Assembly (NCBI GenBank): GCA_000231825.2
Contig: JH720331.1
Coordinates: forward strand, 465,441 to 529,440
Direction of reading: 5' to 3'
Origin: Tetrahymena elliotti 4EA
Taxonomy: Eukaryota > Ciliophora > Oligohymenophorea > Hymenostomatida > Tetrahymenidae
DNA: 64,000 nucleotides
In this document: positions 41,101 through 54,114 of the stretch, in pieces
Position numbering within the stretch: the stretch's first letter is position 1
Layout of the letters: every line of letters begins with the position of its first letter
Notes under the pieces: generated by a model
The model's database searches: none
The model's input: the letters and a program-made list of their open reading frames with translations, nothing else
What the model was told of the DNA's origin: nothing
Program-made: the position numbers and the translations under genes

Positions 41101-42138
41101 AAGACATAACAGTATATTATGTTTTAGCTCCACTAACAACACAATCTTCATTCAAGGAATCTAATAAAATAGTAAATAAATTTTAAATAGGTAATAAATA
41201 TATAAAAAACACTTAATCAATTTATTTCACTTATCTCCAATTAACACCAGTAACACCAGTAACAGTAAAATAAAGTATGTTAGTAAGTTATTTAATTATT
41301 AATTTTTCTATCTTAAAAATAAATTAAAGTTAACTAAGAAATTAATACTCTGATGATTGATTTTTATGAATTAAATTATATTTCTAAAAAATATTGAAAG
41401 TTCAATAATCTAAAATCTACTGGCAGACTTTTCATTTTGGGTAAACTTTAGCTACAAAATAATATTTTGAGATATTATTAAGCATTTTTATAAGAATACT
41501 TACTAGATAAAAACAAAGAAAGAAATATTAAAATATTTTAAGATAAGCTTTATTTTTTTATCATTGAATGTAAAATTATCTAGATAGCCTGAGATATATT
41601 TAGTATCTAAAAAATATAATTTATTACCTCCTGGTAGTATGTATCTTACTCTCTTCAAAGAGCAAATGTTTTCAGTCAAAAAATATTATTCTTTTTGGTT
41701 CTTAAATAGTTCATCATCTTATTTTTTTCTTATGAAATCTAACAAAAATTGTGTTTGATGCACTTTTTTTTTTATTTCATCACTTTGGTTGCCTATCTTT
41801 GCAAACTTTTCTAGCTTAGTTATTAAACCTATTTCATCATTAATCTCTCCTTAATTTTTTGGTTCCCAAATAGATAAACTCCCTTTTATTAGCAAATACA
41901 ATCCTTCACTTTACTATCCTTTTTCATAAATTATTTATCCCTTCTTTGTTTTTAAAAGTTTCATTTTTTCCATGAATTGATAAAGATATTCTTTTTGAGA
42001 TTCATATCTTATTAATGTGTAGAAATGCTTAATTTGTAATAATGCTTCAATCATCAATTCTTTATTTTCTTAAGATTATAAGCATTAACCAGCTTCTATG
42101 ATTGGTAGTGCTTTGTCTATCAGAATAGAATTAAACAT
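38139..42138 (-). CDS. Protein with two cyclic-nucleotide-binding-like domains, paralog of 2391-5825 (1161 aa, 3 exons)
   Basis: Exons 42138-41628, 41160-40786 and 40738-38139 join to exactly 1162 codons ending in TGA at 38139-38141. CNB-like unit 1 (about 38-210) contains HFYTLIRYEIDK-like helix residues, KGQQSEGLYLLIKG and, across the first splice, KRVRYILPGDSLNEDC. Unit 2 (about 216-450) contains FPYGSIIFHQDDPANLF, IVKSGCVEISK, a ~100-residue Gln/Glu/Lys insert, then LGAGEILGLEDYIKHKTRSF, a better phosphate-cassette match with an Arg. The long remainder is Asn/Gln/Ser-rich without a recognised domain. Domain order, inserts and tail match the protein at the left of the window. It might bind cAMP/cGMP through unit 2, but no effector domain is visible. 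The start was chosen as the first in-frame ATG after an upstream TGA. Confidence 0.85.
40739..40785 (-). other. Intron 2 of the second CNB protein gene
   Basis: 47 bp, GTAAAATAAA...TATAATAG on the minus strand, phase 1, inside the charged insert of the second CNB-like unit. The exon 3 frame that carries GEILGLEDY is reached only if it is removed. Confidence 0.75.
41161..41627 (-). other. Intron 1 of the second CNB protein gene
   Basis: 467 bp, starting GTAATAAATT and ending TTTTATTAG on the minus strand, phase 1, splitting the Asp codon of the PGD motif. The paralog at 2391-5825 runs through this point without an intron. It contains a 9-bp tandem repeat (TAACACCAG, about 41242-41259). Confidence 0.82.
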
Positions 42139-42756
42139 ATGTGACTTATTTTCACTTACTTACTTATTTTAATTTAAAATTATTCTTTAAAAACTGCTTC
42201 TCCTTCCTTTTAGTTTTGCGTTTGAAGCTTTTTTATATATTTGTTGAGCAAATCAGAGCTATTTAATAAAAAAAATAATTCGTTCAATAATATTGAAAGT
42301 ATTAATCAATATTTTTTTATGATTTTTTTTTTAAGGTAAAAATTAATTTAATTTAGATTTCAGTCAGGTTGATTCTAATTATTTACTGATTCTCAATTGT
42401 AATGAAGGATATTTAAAAAATAGCAAGCTAGCTACGACTTAAAATAGAATGAAATTTAAATAAATTTTCAACTTATAAAAATAGTTAAATTACTGTTTTT
42501 TTACTAAAAATAAAGTACATCTTCGAAAATCCTTTTTTGATAAACGCATTTGAAAAAAATAAAAATTATAAAACAGTAGAGATATTTTTGTATGGTTTAC
42601 AATGAATCAATAATCTTTATTCTGATTTTGATTAATAATTTTTAACATAATTAGTGGCTATTATTTATTGGTTAAATTCATATCAAATAATTTTTGTGAG
42701 ATTTCGAGTTAATATAAGTAACTCAATTTTGTAATTGTTATATCTGTGACGCAAAG
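42139..42756. other. Spacer between two minus-strand genes
   Basis: AT-rich 618 bp holding the presumed promoter of the second CNB gene and the 3' end of its upstream neighbour. No further feature seen. Confidence 0.55.
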
Positions 42757-45285
42757 TCAAATTGTGTCTAACCTTTACTATATATTTTAATAAAGTAACT
42801 TTTTATTTTTGTTGAAGTTTTAATGAAGAGGTGTTCGATTTCTGTTATTAATGTATTTCTGAAGTTGATCTTTCATAAACATTAGTTTACTATCATCGCT
42901 CATTTAAACTGCTAATTAGTAGCAATCTTAATTAAAATCTTCTATTTCATCATCAATAAAATTTGTTTAAGATTATTTTGATTTTGTCCTATAATGATTT
43001 ACAAAAGATGGACTTCTACTTTCAAAAGAAGACTAATCCAATAATATTTAATTCTAAGTGCATGATTAATGATGATTCCTTGCCACTTCTTTTCTTCTAT
43101 TTACTATTTTAAAATCAAGTTTTGGGACATTTTTACTAGAAGATTTATTTTATTTTGCTATCCTCTATATCAAATTAGATTATTATTATTTTTGCTATAC
43201 CTAATTTGAGTTAGAGGAAATTATATTTTTGAAATTAGGAAGAGGATTAATAAATTACCCATTATGTAATAAATTTTTAATTTTTTGCTTAATCAAACTA
43301 TTTGTAAAAGGAAGAGCTTTGTCTATTGTTTTAATAGACTCTTGCTTTCCTTTAACTTCAAGTTACTTTTTATAGCTCAAATCTATGGCTTTAATCTCAG
43401 ATTCATAAAATTCTTAATCATAAATTATTTTTTTTCTTATAGAGCTTAATTATTTTTAATACTTTTAAAATCTATTTATGTTTCCTAGCAGAGGACTAGG
43501 ATTTTAGCTTGCATTATGATTGTTGAAGTTAATATTATCTTAACTTTATTAATCTATCTATTTACTGAGATTAATATTTGAAATTTAATCTTAGTCATCT
43601 TGGAACAAGTAACTTTTTAGATTTGCCTATTTGCCATAAGGAACAAAGATTTTAAGTTAATCTGGAGGAGGTTACAATATTTTTGAAAGAGGTGTTAATT
43701 ATTTTTTGTTAACCTGAGCTGTAGGACTGATATCACTTATTAGTCTATCATAATTAGGTTCCACTTAAACTTGTAAGTTGCTAAATTATGTAAATTATTA
43801 AGTATTATATCTATCTAAGATTTATTTTCTTGAATTTTATCTTTGAGGGCTTGAAACAGTTTAGGATATTTAGGAAATGTTATTTATTTATTCCTAGCTA
43901 ATATTATTAAGTGTTTTTGAAACATCTTTAATTTAATTCTAGACTATCTTTCTTAACAATCCCTCAGTTTGATTAATTTTATTCATAGCTCTTCTACTTT
44001 CATATGTAAAGCTATTTTTTTATTCATAATTACTTTATTACATTTAAGAGTTTAGTTACTGCACTGAATTATCAGTGATAAGTTATCTATATTATAAATC
44101 CTTGCTTAAAGAATTAATTTATGATAAATTATTACTTTTCATATTATTTTTTTCTATTGTTTTTTCTTCAATATTAGAAGAAGATGCATTTTTTTTGCTT
44201 AAGTTTTAGAAGTGATTTGAGTGAATATCACTTTTATTATTCAATCTTAGATTTATTTTATTTTAAAGATTAATTTAAAACTTATTTTTATTACTTAAAG
44301 GTGAGAAATTACTGTTTAGTTATTATTTACTTGGACTATTAGCCTCTTCTTCATTATTCAATCTACTTTTAGAAGAAATTGACCCAGGTTGAATTAGGTG
44401 TAAACTAAACTAAATACCTTCATTTTAAGGTGATAGATTTTCCAATTATTAAATTTATGAGTTATTTTATACAAAACTTTTACTTTTTTCAAACTAATTC
44501 TTTACTTTGTTCATTGATTTAATAGCCCTTATCTATTATTAATATATTTATCTCATTAAAAATTTCTAACTTGTCTTCATCTCATTTGGGTCCTAAAGTA
44601 TACTACTTAAAGGATAATCCTCTCTTGATTATTTATTAACATTTAAAATATCTGATTTGTTTAGCTTAATATTTTCTTGTTCTTCAGATAAATCATCAAT
44701 TTATTGATATTCCAACTGGCTAGATTTAAAGTTTTATATACTTTCTACATTTTAGAGTTATAATGCAGATTTTTCATTGTTCTGCAAAGTTTTTTAGCTC
44801 TTATTACCATTATTTTTGTTTTGAGGAGAACCAATAAAAGTTGGTGATTTAGGATAACGAATCTTTTTAAGTGTGACAATTCTTTTGATCTTTTTAAATT
44901 CTGGAGATTATTCATTTTAAGCAATAATAGACTTTTATGAAGCAATCTCTTAGTTAAATTTTATTCTTAGCTTCCATTAGTCAAATTCATTTAAATCATT
45001 GATAACATTAATTGTATTGCTAATACTTTAACATCTAAATTTTTTTTAAGTGATAGTATATTTTTATTTGGTATTCTTCATCAACTGAAGTCTTTCTTAT
45101 TTGGAAATCTCAGAAACATTACTTTTGTTGTTCCCATTCTTTGGTACTGTAGTTTCTAAGGTTTAAACATTATTAACTTCTTTTTTTATATTTTTTTTAG
45201 CAGACCTACCAGAGTTTGTAGATTTTATACCTGAATAATTAATAGATATATCAAGACTTTTATCTTTAAGTGATAAGTCACTCAT
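42757..45285 (-). CDS. Low-complexity Gln/Asn/Ser-rich protein, function unknown (842 aa)
   Basis: ATG at 45283-45285 to TGA at 42757-42759, exactly 843 codons with no intron. The N-terminus is MSDLSLKDKSLDISINYSG. A basic stretch near residues 140-155 reads KKIKRIVTLKKIRYPKSP. The rest is rich in Asn, Gln, Ser and Lys with no signal peptide, membrane span or recognisable catalytic motif. Glutamines are written with TAA and TAG throughout. It lies upstream of, and in the same direction as, the second CNB gene, and diverges from the gene at 46019. It is presumably a cytosolic or nuclear scaffold-type protein; I do not recognise it. Confidence 0.72.
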
Positions 45286-46018
45286 ACTTAAGTAGGAATT
45301 AAATAACCTATGTTCCTAATCTTAGAAGATAGCGTTATAAAAAGTTAATATTAATTAAAATTAATTTATAGTAATAGGGTATCTAATTCTTTTAATATTA
45401 ACCAAATAATTGTGTTGCAATTTTAGAATTTTGACAATATTGATGTATTTTATTTGGTTAAGTATAAATGAATAATCTCCACTTATTTTTAAGATAGATA
45501 ATAATTGTTTTTAATAATAAATAAAAAAGGCTAACAAAAATTAAGATTTCATTTTTATAACAGCTAAAATATTTATCTTTAAATCATAAAATCTTAAAAT
45601 ACAACTTTATTTAGTCAATTACTACTATTTTTATTATTTCATAAATAAATACGTTTTTATTTTTATAATTCAATACCTTAAATACACTAAAATAAATTAT
45701 TCACTTAAATTTAAAACCTTTTATTTATTTTTTTAAAATACATACAATAAAATAATATTTCTTGTCAAATATCATAGAACAACAAAATATTTTAAAAAAA
45801 TAAAATTTAAATAAAGTAGAGAAAATATTATAAAGGATATTCATGATGACGATTATTTAATTAATGCTTTAAAAAAAATTATATAATTTAATTAATTCAT
45901 AATAAAGATATTTTACAGTACAATTATTAGAATTTTTTTTTGTGGATTCATTTATTATTTATCCTCATATTATTTATAAAGTAACAAGACTGTTTTCACT
46001 AAATTTGAAGATCATTTC
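45286..46018. promoter_or_regulatory. Shared upstream region of two divergent genes
   Basis: 733 bp between the start codons of the genes at 42757-45285 (minus) and 46019-47710 (plus). Both promoters must lie here unless there is an unseen upstream exon. Entirely AT-rich; no specific element could be identified. Confidence 0.4.
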
Positions 46019-47710
46019 ATGAGAAATCAAAAATAAAATAATAAGATAAAAAGGAAAACTAAATTTCTATATGGATTAGCTTTTATTGCTGTGCTGTTAG
46101 GAATTCTTTATGTCTAATTTTCATTTATATTTTAGGATAGTAATGAGCAAAGTAATTTAAATCAGGCTTATAAAAAAAATTACTAAGAAGATACTCAATC
46201 AAGAGAAAAAGAAAGTTATGTAAAGATACAAGATACTAAATAGTAAAGTAGTATTGAAGATGTAAGTTCTGAAAGTGAAGAAACTGAAGATATAGATTAA
46301 TTCTGTTTTGAGCTTTTTCAAAAAAAGATTGACATAAATTTATAGAAATTATTGATGAATGTAAAAAAGGATATTGATCACAAACTTAAAGATAGTGAAA
46401 TAAAAAAATAAGAAATAATAAGGCAATATGAGCTTTTATCAAAATAGAATTTAGATTTCGAATAAGTTAAATTGAAATTTTAAAATATGGAGAGCATATA
46501 TAAGAACTAAGAAGGAATTTCATCAAATTCTAATGAAGAGGGTCAGTAAAAAGAAGAGAATGAAGCAAGTTAAAAATTAAAAGATAAAAAATTAAATGAA
46601 AAAAACACCTCCTTCTAAAAATTACCTTATACAATATAATTGTAATTATTATGCTTTGTTTAGTATTATGATGAAAATCAAGATGTCCTTTCTTATGATG
46701 TTTTGAAATAATCAGAATTTATTGAAAACGAGTATTATTTACTTTAGTGGGAAAATAAAAACTCTTTTTATGATTTACTGATACATTTACACAACTTTAT
46801 TCTACTTCAGCAATAAATAAATTGGTAAAATACTAATTAAGAGATGATGGAAATTAATTCTACTCTAATTTATTTTGCTAAGGTTACTTTAAATAATTTA
46901 TTCAATTTTTATTAGATTTCTCCCTAATTATTTTAGTATATTGACCCTTAAGAAAATGAGCTAAATGATATTAAAAATTCTTTACCTATGAATTAAGTAA
47001 TTAAAAATATTGTAGATTAATGGGAGGGTAACTGGTCCTAATTAGATCTTCCATATTCTTCACATCTATAGATAAAAAGAGAAGAAAAAAGATAAGAGTA
47101 ATTTGAATAATTAATGTAAAATACCACATTTGAAAATGATAGATTAAAATAGAATGCAAGCAAAGGTAATTAAAGATAAATTAAACCTAATTACAATCCA
47201 GACTCTACTAAAAATCAAAAATTGACAAAAGATCAGTTAGGAATAATTTCAGATCAATCAGAAATAGTTAAAAGTGAATAAAAATAAGGAGAAACAGATT
47301 AAAGAAATGAAGAATAATTTTAATTTGCAAAACAGGAGAATTAAGAACTTGAGAGAAATGAATCGGCCCAGCTTAACTAAGAACAAGGAAAAAATGAAAA
47401 TTAATAAAATGTTAGTTTAGAGTAAGAAATAGGCAACTTATTTGAAGAACTCAGTTAACAAAATAATATTTTAGACTCAATTATAGATTTTGAAAAATAA
47501 GAAATAAATTAAAGTTCAACTAATTCAAGGAGGGCAGATATTAAAAAGATTATTGAGTTATATAGTGAAGAAGATTCAGATGAAATTACAACCCTAGAAG
47601 AAACTATAAAAAGTTTATGGAAAAGCAGAGACTGGAATAAGCAATTCTCTAATCTTTCATACAATAATTATTTCCTTGCTAAAAAAAAGAGTACTCCAAC
47701 CAAAAAATGA
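46019..47710 (+). CDS. Single-pass membrane protein with acidic coiled-coil region, function unknown (563 aa)
   Basis: ATG at 46019 to TGA at 47708-47710, exactly 564 codons, no intron. A short basic N-terminus (MRNQKQNNKIKRKTK) precedes one hydrophobic segment at about 16-39 (FLYGLAFIAVLLGILYVQFS), giving a type II or uncleaved signal-anchor topology. Residues about 70-190 are acidic, then Lys/Glu/Gln-rich with coiled-coil character. A more globular, aromatic-rich part lies at about 205-350 (for example YDENQDVLSYDVL and IHLHNFILLQQQINW). The C-terminal third is again Gln/Glu-rich and ends in KKKSTPTKK. The positive-inside rule puts the short N-terminus in the cytosol and the bulk in a lumen or outside. 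No family recognised. Confidence 0.78.
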
Positions 47711-48006
47711 TTTAAAATCCAAAAATTTAATCAGTGCAAAAAAGAATTAATGAGAGCTACTAAAAAATATTAAATTATTATTATGTTTTATAAATAAAAT
47801 GAGATTAATTTTTTATTTTTTATGATGTTTATTTATTAAATTTTGAAATATTAATTTAATTACTAACTCAAAATTATATGTTTTTACTTCTCTTGTTAAA
47901 AGATGCAAATCTCACTAAAATTAAATTCTTAGATATATTTAAGTTACTAATTTTTTTAAAGTACTAAGTAGTATTTTTAAATTAGCTTCATCATTTCAAG
48001 CAAGGT

Positions 48007-49311
48007 ATGCAAGTAGAAAAACCCAACTATTCTGGCATTAGCAGTTATGTTTAGAATAATTAGGGCGAGTCTGAAATATCCCAAGGTAGTCCTCATAAAG
48101 AAGTATAATCAATTCATATTAAGATGAAAAATCAAAGAGATTAACGCAGAGAGCATTAATTGCCATAAATAGCTTAGGAATAGAATTAGTTAAATTAAGA
48201 TTATGAAAATTAGGTTAATCCAAACAAGATAAATAATCCCAGTTCAAAATCAGATATTTAAAATAAAATTGGGACATAGAATAAATAAAAGGTTTATACA
48301 TAGGATGAGAGTATTAGAGGCCTTTCGGATAGAAAAGAAGTTCATATTTTCAATGTTATTCACGTTGAAGATCTAAAAGGGTAAAAATAAGAAATGGAAT
48401 TAATGAATAACGCAAATGATATAGAAGAAGAAGTCTTACTTTCACCATCTAATAAAATAATCAAGAGCAGATTCACAGTTGATAATACCTTATTTAGTTT
48501 ATTTTTTACATTGGTTACTATTGGAGGAGTTATTCTTTACATTATTGAAAAGATATATTGGCTAATTATATTGGGTGCTACCTTATATTATTTAGAATGT
48601 CTTTGCACTAGTTATTTAGAAATATTTGAGAAAACTATTTCTGACAACGAATTTTATAATATGTATAAAAATGCTTTGAATGAAGAACCCCATATATAAT
48701 TTAAGGCCTCTGCATATATGATAGTCATTAAAAGTAAAAGCAAACCAGATAAATCCAGTAAAGCAAATAATATCACAAATAACAACACATAGTAATAAGG
48801 ATAATAATAATAAGGTAATAATTAACAAAATCAAGTCTCTTAAAGCAATAGTAAACAATCTAATAAGAAAGAAGAGTTCATTAGAGTAAGAGAACTTGTA
48901 TATTCAGAATAAAGGTCCTTTGATTTTTCTCAGCATAAAGATTTCAGTCATCCCTTGCAAGCATAAAAAGAATTCCTTTAATCACATGGGCTGATAAGAA
49001 TATAACCTATCCTTTACTGGAGATGTGGTAATGTAGAAACTTAAGAAGCTTATGAAAAAATGTAAAAGGAAGTAATTGAAATATCCAGATAAAGATCAGA
49101 GGATATAGAAAAAGCGGAATTTAGTTATAGTATACCATTCTTAAATAACGATTTCATAGTTAAAAGTTCTGGAAAGTCTTAGACTTTTTTTTTCAACAAA
49201 ATTTCTTATTTCATTTTCTCTCTTTTATTTTTATCATTTCCATTCAGAATCTATTATTAAAATTCCATTCGCACTCTTCAGCTTTATATATGCAAAAAAG
49301 TGTTTATTTGA
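48007..49311 (+). CDS. TMEM151-family membrane protein (434 aa)
   Basis: ATG at 48007 to TGA at 49309-49311, exactly 435 codons. A ~155-residue polar N-terminus is followed by two close hydrophobic segments (about 160-205) leading into YYLECLCTSYLE. A Lys/Gln-rich loop comes next, then WRCGNVETQEAYEKM, AEFSYSIPFLN and a C-terminal hydrophobic block LLFLSFPFRIYYQ followed by TLQLYICKKVFI. The order of paired N-terminal spans, YLEC, an AEFxY motif and a final span with a PxRxY-type ending fits animal and protist TMEM151 proteins, whose molecular role is poorly known. The family call comes from recalled pattern, not a search. It lies 296 bp after the preceding gene on the same strand. Confidence 0.78.
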
Positions 49312-50358
49312 AATCAACAGATAATAGAAAAAACTACTAAACATTAAATGTAAATACAAACCTTAAAAAATATTGTATATATAACATTATTTTATTTATT
49401 TTAATTCATTATTAATTGTCTATTCGTATCTATAATTTGAATTTATGTAACATATTTTACTTTTATATCTTTTTATAGATTTCATCTTTGATTCATAGTT
49501 TTAATTTAAATTTTCTTTATGTGTATTTAACAAAAAAAAAAGATTCAAGTTTTTAATAAAAATTCTTTAGATTTAAAAATAAATTCTATCTAAACATTTA
49601 TTAATAAATGATAATTTATTACAAATTTCTTTAATACCCTAATATTGAATTTATGTACTTTGATTTATGAAGTATTAATACAATGCATAAAAATATTATT
49701 TTAATTAGATAAATTATTTAGGTTTTTACCAATTAATCAATTTAGTAAAAATTATTAAGATAAATATTCATTAGAAACAAATAAAGAAATAAGTATCTTT
49801 TAAACTTTTGTCTGCTTCTTTTTTTTATTTTTTAATTTATGAAATTTGTGAATTCAAAATTGAATGCAAATTTAAAAAATTATTAATTTTATAAAAATTT
49901 TTTATAGTAGAATTTATTCAATTCAATTTCTATTATTATGAAAAGATATTTATTTAAATTAGAGAATATTTTAATGGAGTTTCTTATCCTAAAATTACAT
50001 CAATATTTTTATTTCAAAGTTAGATTAAAATTAAATTTTAGGAATTTAATTGCTAAAGCAAATTATTTAGGTTAATTAAAAATTTTGCATTCATATACGT
50101 TTGAAGCATACCGCAATTTTAGTTGCATTTTAAACTTAAATATTATTTGAATTTAAATTTAATTAAAAAACAAATACTTTTTTAATGAATTGTTTATAAA
50201 TACCATTAACTTGATTATTTTTTTAAAACACTCCAAAAAAATTTAGAAATCAAAAAATTCTTAATTCTGATAAAAAATTTGATAGAAGAAAATACTGATT
50301 TTTTTTCAATTTTAGTAAATTAGAAAGTAGAAAACTTAAAGTGATTCTCACAAGTTAA
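49312..50358. other. AT-rich spacer upstream of the helicase gene
   Basis: 1047 bp between two plus-strand genes; presumed terminator of the TMEM151-like gene and promoter of the helicase gene. No gene or structured element seen. Confidence 0.55.
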
Positions 50359-53300
50359 ATGAATTATAGGAAAAAGATCATTTAATATGAAGAAGATTCT
50401 TAATAAATTGAAGATAAGTAAATGGACAGAATCTTACAAATCTTTCCATATGACAATCCTTATGAGTAGCAAATAGAGTCTATGAGAGTAATTCTTGATA
50501 CTTTGAGAAATAAATAAAATCTATTATTCTAATCACCCACTGGAACAGGAAAGTCTTTGATGATAATGTGCACAGCAGCTGCATTTGCTGAATACCACAG
50601 TTCTTAATTTCAAATCTTATTCTTAACAAGGACAAATGGTTAGATTAATGGATTAGTCAAAGAATTAAATAAAATTAGAAACATAGATGACTTCATCGGT
50701 AAATATTCTATATTAGCTGGTAGAAATAATCTGTGTATTAAAAAAGATTAATTTAGACAGTATATGATTGATAATAAAATAGATCCTAATGGAAAAAATT
50801 TGCATAAAAAGTATGACCTCTTTTGCACAGATTGTAAAAAGTGTTTAATTAAGACTAGTGCTAAAAAAGATTTAGATAATGAGAACATTTTGAAGGTTTC
50901 TGAAAGTATTGTTATTGGAGAACAATCTGATGAAGCTAACAAGAAAAATTAACAACAATAATAACAATAGAATTAACAGTAATAGGAATAAAGTAGAACA
51001 GTTTAAGTAATGTCAGCTATTGAAACTGATATCATTGAAGATCAGAGTGAAGATAAGTAAATATCATAAAAAAATTTGGCTTGCCTTCATTTTGGATTGA
51101 ATGAAATGCTTAAAGAACAAGAATACAAATTTACAGGATATAGCAAAGTGAAGTTTGTAAATCAAATGGATTCAAATTAAAATAATTAAAATTAAGATTT
51201 TAAAAATCATTTGAATTTGATTGAATTGATAGAAAAGTAAGAAGAAGAATATGATGAAGACTATGATTTTGAAAGAGATAGTGCTAAGTATGAATAGTTA
51301 AAGGCAATTAATTATCAAACAAAAAATCAAAGTTTAAATTCAGATCATGAAGAAAGATTACCAGATATTGAAGATATGGTAAAAATATTCAAAGAAAAAT
51401 AGGCCTAATGTCCATTTTATTTCAATAGATTTATTGCTAAATAAGCAAATTTAGTTTTTATGAATTATAATTACCTCCTTAATCCAGATATACTAAAGTA
51501 TGTCAGTACAAATATAATTGATAGGTAAAAAAAATAAATTATTATATTTGATGAGGCTCATAATATAGAATAACAAGCAGAATCTTAATTTTAAACAAAA
51601 CTTAAACTTAAAAACCTTAAAAAATCCCATGAACTAATTACAAATATCTTAATAACTTTAAGGTTAGCAAAATAACTTAGACTTATAGAAGTAGTCAAAC
51701 AAAAAGGATTGGAGCTTATTGACAAAGTCAAGGAATCATCCAAGTCTAAAAAAAAAGAAATGTAAAAATAAGATTAAATTGACAAAGATAACGATAATAT
51801 TTAGATTAAATTTGAATATTAAGATGATTATTCATTAGAAGATGAAGAAATATTTATACCTTAATCACTAAACAAAAAATAAAATAAAATTGAAAATAAT
51901 GAAGAAAATAAATAAGATGATGAACTATTAATTGAAAATCAACCAATAGTAAATGATCAAGTTTACTCGCAAGATAGCATTTTGAAAGAAAGAAGTCTAA
52001 ATATAATTTAATAAAATCAAAATTGCTTGTCAGGATAAAAAAATAGTAATAAGAAGTATATAAATTTTAGGTATGACAATGAATAAAGTTTCATAGAAGA
52101 TGAAATTAAGTAGGAAAATTAATATTAAATAAATTAATCAATTGAAATTGAAATCAAAGAAGAATAGAAATCGATCTGCTATTCTGATAATAAATGCTAT
52201 AAAAATTAAAGAGACAATTAATAAATTTAAATGAGTTAATTTATTTTGGAGGAATAAGATATTGAAAATGATAAAAATTTAATTGAGTAAATTCAGAAAG
52301 AAAAGGAAATTATTAAGATTGAAGATGAAGAGATGAATGAAATTGCTATTGATTTGAATGAAAAATAGTAAGAAGGAGCTGGTGAAGTAGACACTTAGTC
52401 AGATGATAAATATGAAAATTAAAAAAAAATTTTGGAAGATTTTATTGAAAATTATGAATTGAAACTTCCTAAAATTTTGAGTTACTTAAACAAATTAATA
52501 AATTACTGTCAAACAAGATAATCTAAACTTTAAAAAGCAGAGAGCAATTTGTTAAGTGAGTACCATTTTGTTAAATAGTACTATCAATTATTTGGTTTAG
52601 TGTCCTTTGACAGTGATTCTGACAAAGAAAATATTTTGAAAGAAGAAAATGAATAAAAAACAATACTTGAGGAAGCAAATTAAGTATTGAGATAAAAAAT
52701 AAACTTAAATTCTGATTACTAGTAAAATATGGATATTTTAAGTTCATTTAGTGAATTTAGTTATATCTTTTAGCAAACAACAAGATATATAAAGGTTAAA
52801 TATTCTAGAGAGAGCTAACAAAAAGCTATAGAAGATATCTTAGCCTCTGCTGTATACTATGAAGGTAATCTTCATCAATTAAAAGTATCTTTAAGATATT
52901 TTGCTAACAATCTCTAACCCTTTAATCATCTTACTAAGATTAAAAAAATATTGCTTTTCATGTAAAATTTAAAGGATTTTCATTAGCTAAGTATGATTTA
53001 GCAGCAGTACAAAAAGAAATAATCTTTTTCTTATTTAAGATCTTCTTAAAGAGAAGGCTCTAGTTTTAGGAATAACCCTTTTATTAATGAGGAATTTAAC
53101 ATAGAAAGCCCTGATTTATAAAAATTGCAAGATTTTTACTTTGCAGCATAAAGAAATGAATTAAAAGAAGATGTTATTTTTACACTGGGCTGTCTTAGTG
53201 GTAAATATGCTTTTAGAGAAATATTTTCTAAATTAAATGTCCATTCACTGATCTTAAGTAGTGGTACTCTTGAACCATTTGATATTTTAATAAAAAATCT

Positions 53301-54114
53301 CGATGTTAAATTTGAAATTTACTCTGGAAAGCATGTAATAGATCCCTAACAGTAAGTATTTACATAATTTGTAAAAGAGAGCAATGACAATGGAAAACCT
53401 TTGAACTTTTCTTTTGAAAAAATGTATATGGATGACATAGAAATTAGAGAATAAAAGAAATAAAATATTTTAAGTACTCTAAAAATTATTTAAAATATAG
53501 TTAAAACTATCTAAGACCAGAATATTAAAGGAGGAGTATTAGTATTTTTTAAAAGTTATGAGTTGATGTATAATTTTTACTAAACCTTTCTTGGTTCAGG
53601 TGCATAAAAAGAGTTGAAAGATATACCAATTTTCTTTGAAAAACCATCAAATGTCCAATTTTAAATGGATTTTGCTTACTTCAAGAAACAGGTTTTGACT
53701 TTTAAAAAAACATCCTTATTTTTTGCTGCATGTAGAGGTAAATTATCAGAGGGTATAGATTTAAGTGATTCTTTAGCAAGATGTGTTCTCCTTGTTGGAG
53801 TTCCCTTGTGGAATATTTCAGATCCTTATTTCATCTGTAAAAAAAAATATGTAGAATTAGTTTTAAAAATGGATCCTAATGAGTGGTCTAGAAAATAAGT
53901 TATAAAATGTGTAAATTAAGCTGCTGGTAGATCCATCAGGCACAGGTATGACTGGGGCAGTGTGTTTTTTATCTGTGAATTATTTGATTAAGTACTTCAT
54001 CCAAAAAATTTCAAAAAATATATTTCAAAATGGATTCTTATCGGTGAAAATAAATAAAAAAATTACATAGAGGCCTACAAATAGTTTTTATCAAAAAATA
54101 ATAATAATTAATGA
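50359..54114 (+). CDS. XPD-type iron-sulfur DNA helicase, DDX11/Chl1-like (1251 aa)
   Basis: ATG at 50359 to TGA at 54112-54114, exactly 1252 codons, no intron. Superfamily 2 helicase motifs appear in order: Walker A SPTGTGKS (59-66), Ia-like FLTRTNGQI, DEAH (398-401), LSSGTLEP, VLVFFKSYE, GKLSEGIDLSD (1127-1137) and QAAGRSIRHRYD (1187-1198). Candidate 4Fe-4S ligands are C126, one of C156/C159/C162, C242 and C351 (CPFYF), as in XPD, FANCJ, RTEL1 and DDX11. The ending IFFEK, LLVGVPLWNI and KCVNQAAGRSIRH is closest to DDX11/Chl1, the 5'-3' helicase linked to sister-chromatid cohesion. Large acidic or Gln-rich inserts interrupt the Fe-S domain (about 190-240) and the region after DEAH (about 460-700), so it is longer than usual. 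The subfamily assignment is less sure than the superfamily. Confidence 0.92.

Noticed and set aside
48616..48858. Minus-strand ORF of 80 codons
   Set aside because: Antisense shadow of the TMEM151-like gene.
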